Notes under the pieces: generated by a model
What the model was told of the DNA's origin: nothing
Databases searched by the model: none
Seen by the model: the letters and a program-made list of their open reading frames with translations, nothing else
Shown: one piece after another, positions 13,954-21,903 of the stretch
How positions within the stretch are numbered: the first letter of the stretch is position 1
Layout: each line of letters starts with the position of its first letter
Translations under genes and position numbers: made by a program
NCBI GenBank assembly: GCA_003483745.1
Contig: DMYD01000019.1
Location: forward strand, 1 to 28,485
DNA: 28,485 nt
Direction: 5' to 3'
Source: Roseburia sp.
GTDB taxonomy: Bacteria; Bacillota; Clostridia; Lachnospirales; Lachnospiraceae

Positions 13954-15810
13954 ATGAACCAACCGAAAAAATACACCGCCATATCCAACCAGCGTTTCAT
14001 CCTCCGCGAACTATGGCACTACGACAGATCCACCATCTTTTTTGCCATCGCCGAGATCATTACCCAGATCGGCAAAGGCTTCGGCACCATACTAATCCCA
14101 TCCATGATCGTAGCGTTTTTAGAGCAGTACCAAAAAGGTATGATCACCCAGGCAACGCTGCCCGGAGCAGTCGCAAAACTGGTAACATTTTTTGCCGGAT
14201 ACAGCATCTGGTGCATCATAACCGGATATCTGAAACGGAGAAACCAGTTCCAGTATGTAAAATTCCGCTGCGGCACAATGATTGAATGCACCTGTCAGAA
14301 ATATATGTCACTCGACTATGTGCAGTGCGAGGACGAAAAAGTCCAGCAGCTTTTAAAGAAAGCAGGAGAGGCAGTCAGCGGAAATTACAGGGGTATCGAA
14401 GGCGTGCTGCATTACGATGTCGAACTTTTAAAAGAAGCCGGTGCATTGATACTGTATGCATCCCTGATTTCAGGTGTTTCGGCATGGCTGGTCGTACTTT
14501 TGGTTATCATTTCACTGGTCCAGATCTTAAGCTATAAACTGGCAAATAATTACGAATTAAAACACCGTGATGCAAAAGCAAAACTTACGGTGACACAGGA
14601 CTATCTGGACCGTCAGGCATATGCCGTGGAAAACGGAAAAGATGTAAGGCTTTACCAGATGAAAGAATGGTTAAGCGGACATTACCGTGCTGCGAACAAA
14701 AAATACCAGGCACTGCTGGCAAAAGAAAAGGCATGTTATTTTGCGGATGATCTCTTTGGGTTGCTGCTGCAGCTTGGCAGGGATGTGGTCTGTTACGGCT
14801 ATCTGATCGGGCAGTTGATGCAGGGAATGTCCATCGCACGTTTTGTGCTTTATATCGGGATCGTCAGTGGATTTTCCACCTATTTTTCGGAACTTACGAT
14901 GATGATCAGCCAGATTTCATCCTGCTTAAAACCGGTCGGCCAGATGCAGGAATTTACAGAGTTAGAGAATGTATATCACCATGGCGAAGGAGTCCGGTTA
15001 AAGGATGAAAAGGAGGCAGTGGAGGTCGAATTTTCACATGTCAGCTTTTCCTATCCGGGCACAGACCATAAGATATTGGATGATGTGAGCTTCCGTATCA
15101 AAAAAGGCGGAAAGATGGCGCTAGTCGGCATCAACGGTGCCGGAAAATCAACGATTGTCAAACTGCTCTGCGGTTTTTATATGCCGGATGAGGGACACAT
15201 TTACATCAACGGAACGGATCTTGCCACGATGGATCTTGATGCGTGGTACCGGTCACTTGCAGCAGTCTTTCAGGATGCATTTACATATTCGTTTTCCATT
15301 GCGGACAATGTAACATGCAGCATGGGAGAGGACTATGATGCGGAAAAATGCAGGGAGGCATTAAAGGATGCCGGACTGTGGGAGAAAATACAAAAACTTC
15401 CACAGAAAGAGAACACATTTATCGGAAAAGAGGTAAGTGAGGATGGCATCCATCTTTCCGGTGGGGAGACACAGAAAATGATGCTTGCGCGTGCGCTCTA
15501 TAAAGGCTGTGCACTGTTACTTTTGGATGAGCCGACCGCAGCGTTAGATGCGATCGCAGAAAATGAGATGTATGAAAAATACAATGAAATACTGACCGGA
15601 AAAACGGCACTGTTTATCTCGCACCGTCTGGCATCGACGCGGTTCTGTGAACATATTTTGTTCCTGGAAAACGGAAAGATCACAGAGGAGGGAACCCATG
15701 AGGAACTGATGCATAAAAATGGCGGATACGCCGAAATGTTCCTGGTACAGAGCAAATATTACAAAGAGGAAGGGGCACAGTCACATGAAGAAGATATGGC
15801 AGGAATTTAA
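13954..15810 (+). CDS. ABC exporter half-transporter (membrane domain fused to ATPase), subunit 1
   Basis: The start is ATG 13954 with GAGAGGAG at 13937-13944. The frame opens further upstream at a TTG in the palindrome, but that region is not protein-like. The 618-residue protein has an N-terminal six-helix exporter domain (about 1-330) and an ATPase domain. The latter has Walker A GINGAGKST (about 392-400), a Q-loop in AVFQDAFTYS, signature LSGGETQKMMLARAL (501 onward), Walker B LLLLDEPTAALD and the switch His in FISHRLAS. There is no C39 peptidase domain, so it does not cleave a leader peptide itself. It overlaps the next gene by 26 bp and the two probably form a heterodimer. The substrate is unknown. 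Peptide or drug export fits the family and the quorum-sensing-like neighbours, but this is inference. Confidence 0.93.
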   Translation: MNQPKKYTAISNQRFILRELWHYDRSTIFFAIAEIITQIGKGFGTILIPSMIVAFLEQYQKGMITQATLPGAVAKLVTFFAGYSIWCIITGYLKRRNQFQYVKFRCGTMIECTCQKYMSLDYVQCEDEKVQQLLKKAGEAVSGNYRGIEGVLHYDVELLKEAGALILYASLISGVSAWLVVLLVIISLVQILSYKLANNYELKHRDAKAKLTVTQDYLDRQAYAVENGKDVRLYQMKEWLSGHYRAANKKYQALLAKEKACYFADDLFGLLLQLGRDVVCYGYLIGQLMQGMSIARFVLYIGIVSGFSTYFSELTMMISQISSCLKPVGQMQEFTELENVYHHGEGVRLKDEKEAVEVEFSHVSFSYPGTDHKILDDVSFRIKKGGKMALVGINGAGKSTIVKLLCGFYMPDEGHIYINGTDLATMDLDAWYRSLAAVFQDAFTYSFSIADNVTCSMGEDYDAEKCREALKDAGLWEKIQKLPQKENTFIGKEVSEDGIHLSGGETQKMMLARALYKGCALLLLDEPTAALDAIAENEMYEKYNEILTGKTALFISHRLASTRFCEHILFLENGKITEEGTHEELMHKNGGYAEMFLVQSKYYKEEGAQSHEEDMAGI

Positions 15811-17599
15811 AAGTTTTATAAAGATGATCAGCAAAGGGAAAAAAGATGTGGCTGTTGTTATGGCAGCCGGTGGATTTATGAAGGCATCCATTCCGTTTCT
15901 GGTGTTTTATTTTTCGGCACAGATTTTAAACAATGCGATCGAAGGGGATTATGAGGCATGTGTGAAAAGCGTGGCAGCACTTTTACTGTCGCAGTTTGTC
16001 TGTGAACTGGTGAACCGGTTCTGCCAGAAACGGATTGAAGTGCTCGGCGAGAGCTGCCAGCAGATCATAAGACAGCAGATGGCAGACAAGGCATTTGAAC
16101 TGCAGTATGAAAAATTTGAAAAACAGGAAACGCTTGACTCATTAAGGCGCGCAAAACTTACGGCCGGCGGAAATGGGGATATCAAAGATCAGGTGGATAC
16201 CTGTTACCAGATTTTTGTACAATTTTTTTCTATGTGTTATTCGGTCGTATTTTTTCTGCTTCTGCTGCTGAAAATCGACACCGGACAGAAGAAAACATTT
16301 TTTGTCTCCTATGGATCAACGCTGCTTTTGATTGTTTTATATGCAATGATTGTAGTTGTGAATTTATATCTCGGAAAAATACTCAGTGCGAAACAGTATG
16401 AATTTATACATGCAAATGACCACAATAATGCACTGGGCGGTTATCTGGACGGGGTCATGACAGATGAAAAAAATAGTAAAGATATCAGACTTTATGATCT
16501 GTCAGAACTCTTTTTGGAAAAATTCAGACAGATGGTGGAGGGCTATAGTATTTATTTACGGATGGGAAAAGTAAACGGAAAATTTTTGGGAACGATTGAG
16601 GGTATCAATCAGTTTGCGGCAGGCGCTGCATATCTGCTGGCAGGTATGAAAGCATTAAACGGAATGATCGATATCGGAAATGTCATTTTATATGCAGGTG
16701 TCATCTCACAGACCGTGAACTGTATCACGGAATTTGGTTCACAGGTCATTTCCTTTCAATTTTGTGCGGAATATTTAAGTGTTTTTGATGAATTTATACA
16801 ATGTCCGGCAATGGATTACGATGGTACACTGCCGATCGAAAAGCGGGATGACGGACAATATGAATTTGAATTTCATGATGTAAGTTTTGCTTACCCGGAC
16901 TGTGGGACACAGGTGCTAAGCCATGTCAGCTTAAAATTTAACATTGGTGAAAAAATGGCATTAGTCGGACAAAACGGTGCAGGAAAAACGACATTGATCA
17001 AACTGCTCTGCCGTCTCTATGAGCCGACGGAGGGCACGATCACGTTAAACGGCATCGATATCTGGAAATATAATTATGAGGAATATACGAGGGCATTTTC
17101 CGTTGTCTTTCAGGACTTTGCAATGTTTTCCCTGCCGGTCGGCGAAAATATCGCTGCAAGCAGCAAAGTGGATGAAGAGAGGGCATGGGAGGTGCTAGAG
17201 GAAGTTGAGCTGGCAGAACGTGTGAGAAAGATGAAAGACGGTTTAAAGACACAGCTTTATAACAACAACGGTGCGGGCGTCGACGTCTCCGGCGGCGAGG
17301 CACAGCGGCTCGCAATCGCACGCGCACTCTATAAGGACGCGCCGTTTGTGATCTTAGACGAGCCGACCGCAGCTTTAGATCCGATCGCCGAGGCGCAGAT
17401 CTATGAGAACTTTAATGAGATGGTACGCAATAAAACTGCAATTTATATTTCCCACCGCATGAGCAGCTGTAAATTCTGCGACCGGATTGTAGTGCTGGAT
17501 GCCGGAAACATTGCTGAGATGGGAACGCATGACACATTGTTAGCGGAAAATGGAATCTACGCCAGACTTTATCAGACACAGGCACAGTATTACGCGTAA
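15785..17599 (+). CDS. ABC exporter half-transporter, subunit 2
   Basis: ATG 15785 (MKKIWQEFKSF) is preceded by AGAGGAAGGGG. An in-frame ATG at 15719 lies deep inside subunit 1 and is not favoured. The 604-residue protein has the same build as its neighbour: six helices in the first 330 residues, then Walker A GQNGAGKTT (about 395-403), the Q-loop AVFQDFAMFS, signature VSGGEAQRLAIARAL (501 onward), Walker B FVILDEPTAALDPIAE and switch histidine in YISHRMSS. The aspartate-glutamate pair after Walker B is intact in both subunits, so neither shows the degenerate catalytic site seen in some heterodimeric exporters. The pair is coupled by overlap and ends without a visible terminator before the wall-protein gene 145 bp away. 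Confidence 0.93.
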   Translation: MKKIWQEFKSFIKMISKGKKDVAVVMAAGGFMKASIPFLVFYFSAQILNNAIEGDYEACVKSVAALLLSQFVCELVNRFCQKRIEVLGESCQQIIRQQMADKAFELQYEKFEKQETLDSLRRAKLTAGGNGDIKDQVDTCYQIFVQFFSMCYSVVFFLLLLLKIDTGQKKTFFVSYGSTLLLIVLYAMIVVVNLYLGKILSAKQYEFIHANDHNNALGGYLDGVMTDEKNSKDIRLYDLSELFLEKFRQMVEGYSIYLRMGKVNGKFLGTIEGINQFAAGAAYLLAGMKALNGMIDIGNVILYAGVISQTVNCITEFGSQVISFQFCAEYLSVFDEFIQCPAMDYDGTLPIEKRDDGQYEFEFHDVSFAYPDCGTQVLSHVSLKFNIGEKMALVGQNGAGKTTLIKLLCRLYEPTEGTITLNGIDIWKYNYEEYTRAFSVVFQDFAMFSLPVGENIAASSKVDEERAWEVLEEVELAERVRKMKDGLKTQLYNNNGAGVDVSGGEAQRLAIARALYKDAPFVILDEPTAALDPIAEAQIYENFNEMVRNKTAIYISHRMSSCKFCDRIVVLDAGNIAEMGTHDTLLAENGIYARLYQTQAQYYA

Positions 17600-17666
17600 A
17601 AACCATTGAAAAAAATCTTAATATTTGCTTAAAATCCCTTATAAACTATATCCAAAAGGAAAATTG

Positions 17667-17708
17667 TGTTACAATACCAATGATGGGCAGGTTTCGCAAA
17701 AACTGCCC
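17667..17708 (+). promoter_or_regulatory. Extended -10 promoter and small leader hairpin
   Basis: TG-T-TACAAT (17667-17675) is an extended -10 element without a clear -35 box. Ten bases further on, GGGCAG (17685-17690) and CTGCCC (17703-17708) form a short hairpin in the presumed leader, too weak and without a T-tract to be a terminator. GGGAGG at 17730-17734 serves the ATG at 17745. No known riboswitch core was recognised. Confidence 0.35.
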
Positions 17709-17744
17709 AAAAGAGGAAAATAAGAGGATGGGAGGCAAAATGTT

Positions 17745-20700
17745 ATGATAAAAAAGAGACTGGAATGGTTAAAGCGCGGTCTGTGTATCACATTAGCAGG
17801 TGCTATGATCATCTGTTCCGATACTATGGCATTTGCAGCAGATACGGCAAACGGGCAGGTCGTGGAACAGACAGGAGAGACCGAAGTTTTGACGGGTGAA
17901 CAGTCAGATCAGACAAAAGAAGATGCGAAAAATGAAAAGGCTTCTGAAGTAACCGACAAAACAAAAGTTACGGAACAGGCAGAAACAGAGACTACCGGAA
18001 CAACGGAGAAAGACAAAACAACCGAAGTGACGGAAACGACGGAAAATACGGAAACAACCGAAGTGACGGAAACAACGGAAAACACAGAAGCTACCGAAGT
18101 GACGGAGTCAACTGAAAAGACGGAAGAAACCGAAAAACCTGAGGGAACGGAAACTACTGAGGAGACAGAGACAAAAGCAACAGATGTAAGCAAGGTTATT
18201 CTGATTACAGATTCAGAGTATCAGGTCGTAAGCATAGATCAGAGTATCACCCTTCCTGATTATGTATTTTATCCAAACAGTGACACGGATAAAACAGCAG
18301 TCGAATGGACCGTGGATGATCTGAATGTTGCAGAGGTAGCCACAACAACAGATGCCAATGGCAAAATCAGCGGAACCATAAAGGCGAAAGCGGCAGGTGT
18401 GGCAGTGGTAAAACTTCAGGTAGTAGGAAAAACAGAAGTGAATGCCGCATTCCGTCTGATCGTAAGACCAACGAATGAACCGAAGAACTGTAAGGCAGAT
18501 GCAACTTACAATTCAGTCAGCTTAAGCTGGTCACCTGTTGCAGACGCAAATGGTTATACCATTACGAGAAAAACAGAGGGCGAGGAAAAGGAGACTGTTC
18601 TGGCACATGTCAGCGGAGCAAATACCGTTTCTTACCTTGATGAGAGTGTACAGACAGGAACAAAGTATATCTATCATGTATATGCGTACACACAGTATGT
18701 GGATGACAAAGGGCAACAACAGTACGCAGATACAGAGAAGTTTGCTACAGTAACGAAAACACCACAGCTTTCACAGGCAAAGCTCACTTCTGTAGCAGCA
18801 GAGGGATGCAATAGTCTGACACTTATCTGGGATAAGGTAGAAGGTGCGGACGGATATGTAGTGCTGCGATCAGAGAACGGCAAAGAATATACACAGGCAG
18901 CAGATATTACAGATGCAAAGACAACATATGTGGATGCATCACTGACAGCGGGTATGGTATATAGCTATAAAGTGCAGGCATACCGTAATATCAATGGCAA
19001 AAAGGTATATGGAGAAGAATCCGGGGTACTTTCCGGAAAACCGCTTCCTTCCGCAACAACGCTGACGGCACAGTCTGCCGGGTATAAGGCAATCCAGCTG
19101 ACATGGAATGCAGTAGATGGAGTGAACGGATATGCGGTATACAGAAAGGCGGCAGGTAAGTCTGGATTTGATCAGATCGCAACTGTAAATGCAGATACGA
19201 CATCCTATAAAGATACGAAGGTAACGTCGGGCGTTTCATATACCTATAAGGTAAAGGCTTATAAAAATGTAAACGGAACACAGGTATGGGGAGATGACTC
19301 AAATGAGGCAACTGCAGTACCGGCATTACAGGCGCCGCAGGTAACATTGACCAATACTACTTATAACAGTGTAACAGTGAGCTGGAATAAAGTAAGTGGT
19401 GCCCAGGGATACAATATTTACCGTTCCACAAAGCCAAACAGTGGATTTAAGGTTGTAAAAAAGGTAAACAATAAGTCAACGGTTAAATTTGTCGATAAAA
19501 AACTGAGTGTTGGAAAAACATATTATTACCAGGTCTGCGCATTTCGTGCGGTAGGTGGAAAGAATGCAGAGGGTGAACGGTCTGCTGTTCTATCAGTCAA
19601 TGCCGCGCCGGAAGGAGTAAAAGTAAAAGCAGTGGCAGCAGGTGCAACTGCTGTGAAACTGACCTGGAAAACAGTTACAATGCCATCTACCGGTGGTGGA
19701 TATGATATCTATCAGGTTACAGATGGTGTGGATAAAAAGATCAAAAGCTGTAGTAAAAAGAAAACTTCTTATACAGTGAAAAATCTGACACCGGGACAGA
19801 GCTATACATTTAAAATTGTTACCTATGCAAAGAACAAAAAAGGAAAGGCAGTAAGCGGAGGAACATCAAATATCCTTACGACCTCACCGCAGCTGCTTCC
19901 GGTAGCAATCGATAAAGTTGTTTCCAGCGATTATAACAGTGTGCTTGTGTCGTGGAAGACGACTGTGGCTGCAGATGAGGATGGATATCTTGTATACCGT
20001 GCAACATCCAAAAAAGGAAAATACAAAAAGGTTGGTACCGTTGCGAAAAATAATGGTGAGGGAAACTATTCCTACAATGATACCGGAGTAAAACTCGGAA
20101 AGAAATATTACTATAAAGTAGTTGCAACCAGAAACCTTGCTGATGGTAATGTGATGCGCTCTGCATATTCTGCTCCGATGAGTGTGACAGCTGCACCGGG
20201 TATTACTACGGTAGCTATAGAAGCAGCAGGAAACGGAAGTTTAAAGCTTACCTGGAAAAAAGTCAAAACATCAGAGCATGGTTATGTAAAAGGATATGCT
20301 ATTTACCGCAGCACAACCGAGAAGGGCAAATATAAAAAGATCAAGACCATTAACAAAGGAACAACAGATTCCTATGTTGATAAAGGACTTACAACAGGTA
20401 ATACATATTATTATAAAGTAAGAACATTCTGCAAGTCCGGTGGAAAAACGATTTACAGTGCGGATTCCGAAATAGTATCCATGCAGGTAAAGCCGGATGT
20501 GGCATCCATTCAGGTAGTAGCTGCAAATTATAATACGATTACAGTGTCATGGAAGAAAATTGATGGCTGCAGTGGATATACCGTATACCGTTCAGCACAG
20601 GCAGATGGAAAATATAAAGCAGTGAAAACACTTTCATCTGCAAATAAGTTATCTTATAAGGATACAGGTTTAAGTACCGGACAAACTTACTATTATAAAG

Positions 20701-21884
20701 TAAGAGCTTATGTGAAAAAGGGCGGTAAAAAAATATATGGTGAGTATTCAGGTGTGAAGAATGCAACACCGGTACTTGGTAAGCCAACAGGACTTTATGC
20801 AACTTCTGTTGATAACAACCAGATTAAATTGACCTGGGATGCAGTGGCTGGTGCAGAGACTTACACTGTGTTAAGAAGTACATCAGAACATGGAAAATAT
20901 AAAATTGCAACAGAAATCTGTTCAACAAATTCCTATGTGGATGTGAATGTTGCAGTTGGAAAAACTTATTACTACAAGGTATATGCAGTGCGTGGAGAAT
21001 TTGTCAGTGAGACAACTGACTGCGTCTCTGTTGTTTCAGCATCGATTGAACTGAGTACAACAAGCGTTGTCATTAAGACGGGAACAAGCGTAAAGATAAC
21101 AGCAACGGTAAAACCGGCCGGAGTGATCGCATGGACCTCAAGTGATTCTAAGATCGCAGTGGTATCTTCAGACGGAACGATCTATGGTATAAAGGCCGGA
21201 TCAACGACTGTTAAGGCAACTGTAAACGGAATTACAAAATCAATCAGCGTAACAGTCAAAGATAAACTCGAGACTGAGAATAAGACCATTGATATTTCAA
21301 GCGATAACGGAACCATAGATTTCAATGCAGTGAAAGCAGCAGGTTATGAATGCGTTATGCTTCGTATCTCCAGAGGAACCACGGAGGATGCCAACTTTAA
21401 GACGAACTATAAAAATGCGAAGGCTGCTGGATTAAAGGTTGGTGGATACTGTTATGCGTTAGCACAGAATGCAGCACAGGCAAAGAGTGAGGGCGATAAA
21501 GTTCTTAGTATTGTAGGTGGACAGAAGTTAGATTATCCGATTGTATATATGATGGAAGATGAGTCACTTCTTTACAACAATCTGAATAAAACGCAGAGAA
21601 ATGAACTTGTATACGCATTCCGCAAAGAGATCATCGAAGCAGGAAAGCAGTACAGCTTTGCATTAGGTATAAGCCAGACGATGTTAGAGAAGTATCCGGA
21701 TAAATACTTAGATACCAGCCAGTTTACAGGAATGGATCTGTGGATCACAAATTACCGTGCAGAAAATCTTGGAAGTGGATATCAGGGCAAAGGTAATGTT
21801 ATCATGTGGAGATATACACAGCAGGGTACCGTAAGCGGGGTAAACGGTAAAGTTAATATCAGTATCCGTTATAAGAACTATTGA
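17745..21884 (+). CDS. Large secreted wall protein: Thr/Glu linker, Big2, nine Fn3-like repeats, Big2, GH25 domain
   Basis: The protein has 1379 residues. The signal peptide (about 1-31) ends in AFA. Residues 43-147 are a Thr/Glu-rich low-complexity linker, and about 150-241 a Big2-like domain. Nine Fn3-like repeats of about 90-100 residues (about 244-1098) carry the recurring pattern W-(8-12)-GY-V-YR, K-YK, YKDTGL and TYYYKVRAY. A second Big2 domain (about 1100-1172) has AWTSSDSKIAVVSSDG. Residues 1181-1379 are a GH25 (muramidase) fold with IDISSDNG, GLKVGGYCYA and MWRYTQQGTVSG. The conserved Asp1183 is present, but the usual Asp of the D-x-E motif is Met1269 (MMEDE) and the usual C-terminal V-D-L-N Asp is Asn1371, so the enzyme may be weak or inactive. 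No sorting signal was seen. The next gene follows in 19 bp, so the two are probably an operon. Confidence 0.93.
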   Translation: MIKKRLEWLKRGLCITLAGAMIICSDTMAFAADTANGQVVEQTGETEVLTGEQSDQTKEDAKNEKASEVTDKTKVTEQAETETTGTTEKDKTTEVTETTENTETTEVTETTENTEATEVTESTEKTEETEKPEGTETTEETETKATDVSKVILITDSEYQVVSIDQSITLPDYVFYPNSDTDKTAVEWTVDDLNVAEVATTTDANGKISGTIKAKAAGVAVVKLQVVGKTEVNAAFRLIVRPTNEPKNCKADATYNSVSLSWSPVADANGYTITRKTEGEEKETVLAHVSGANTVSYLDESVQTGTKYIYHVYAYTQYVDDKGQQQYADTEKFATVTKTPQLSQAKLTSVAAEGCNSLTLIWDKVEGADGYVVLRSENGKEYTQAADITDAKTTYVDASLTAGMVYSYKVQAYRNINGKKVYGEESGVLSGKPLPSATTLTAQSAGYKAIQLTWNAVDGVNGYAVYRKAAGKSGFDQIATVNADTTSYKDTKVTSGVSYTYKVKAYKNVNGTQVWGDDSNEATAVPALQAPQVTLTNTTYNSVTVSWNKVSGAQGYNIYRSTKPNSGFKVVKKVNNKSTVKFVDKKLSVGKTYYYQVCAFRAVGGKNAEGERSAVLSVNAAPEGVKVKAVAAGATAVKLTWKTVTMPSTGGGYDIYQVTDGVDKKIKSCSKKKTSYTVKNLTPGQSYTFKIVTYAKNKKGKAVSGGTSNILTTSPQLLPVAIDKVVSSDYNSVLVSWKTTVAADEDGYLVYRATSKKGKYKKVGTVAKNNGEGNYSYNDTGVKLGKKYYYKVVATRNLADGNVMRSAYSAPMSVTAAPGITTVAIEAAGNGSLKLTWKKVKTSEHGYVKGYAIYRSTTEKGKYKKIKTINKGTTDSYVDKGLTTGNTYYYKVRTFCKSGGKTIYSADSEIVSMQVKPDVASIQVVAANYNTITVSWKKIDGCSGYTVYRSAQADGKYKAVKTLSSANKLSYKDTGLSTGQTYYYKVRAYVKKGGKKIYGEYSGVKNATPVLGKPTGLYATSVDNNQIKLTWDAVAGAETYTVLRSTSEHGKYKIATEICSTNSYVDVNVAVGKTYYYKVYAVRGEFVSETTDCVSVVSASIELSTTSVVIKTGTSVKITATVKPAGVIAWTSSDSKIAVVSSDGTIYGIKAGSTTVKATVNGITKSISVTVKDKLETENKTIDISSDNGTIDFNAVKAAGYECVMLRISRGTTEDANFKTNYKNAKAAGLKVGGYCYALAQNAAQAKSEGDKVLSIVGGQKLDYPIVYMMEDESLLYNNLNKTQRNELVYAFRKEIIEAGKQYSFALGISQTMLEKYPDKYLDTSQFTGMDLWITNYRAENLGSGYQGKGNVIMWRYTQQGTVSGVNGKVNISIRYKNY
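18021..18128 (+). repeat. Three tandem 36-bp repeats coding TEVTETTENTET
   Basis: Units 18021-18056, 18057-18092 and 18093-18128 all start ACCGAAGTGACGGA and code 12-residue units TEVTETTENTET, TEVTETTENTEA and TEVTESTEKTEE. The first two are almost identical at DNA level and the third has diverged. Copy number could change by slippage without breaking the frame, which would alter linker length. Confidence 0.85.
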
Positions 21885-21903
21885 TGAATGCAGTGGAGAA
21901 TTT

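Noticed and set aside
17676..17744. Cyclic-di-GMP-type or other riboswitch before the wall-protein gene
   Set aside because: Only one small hairpin, GGGCAG/CTGCCC, is present; none of the conserved aptamer bases were recognised.
17909..18193. 94-residue minus-strand frame rich in Ser and Val
   Set aside because: It is the antisense reading of the Thr/Glu tandem repeats.
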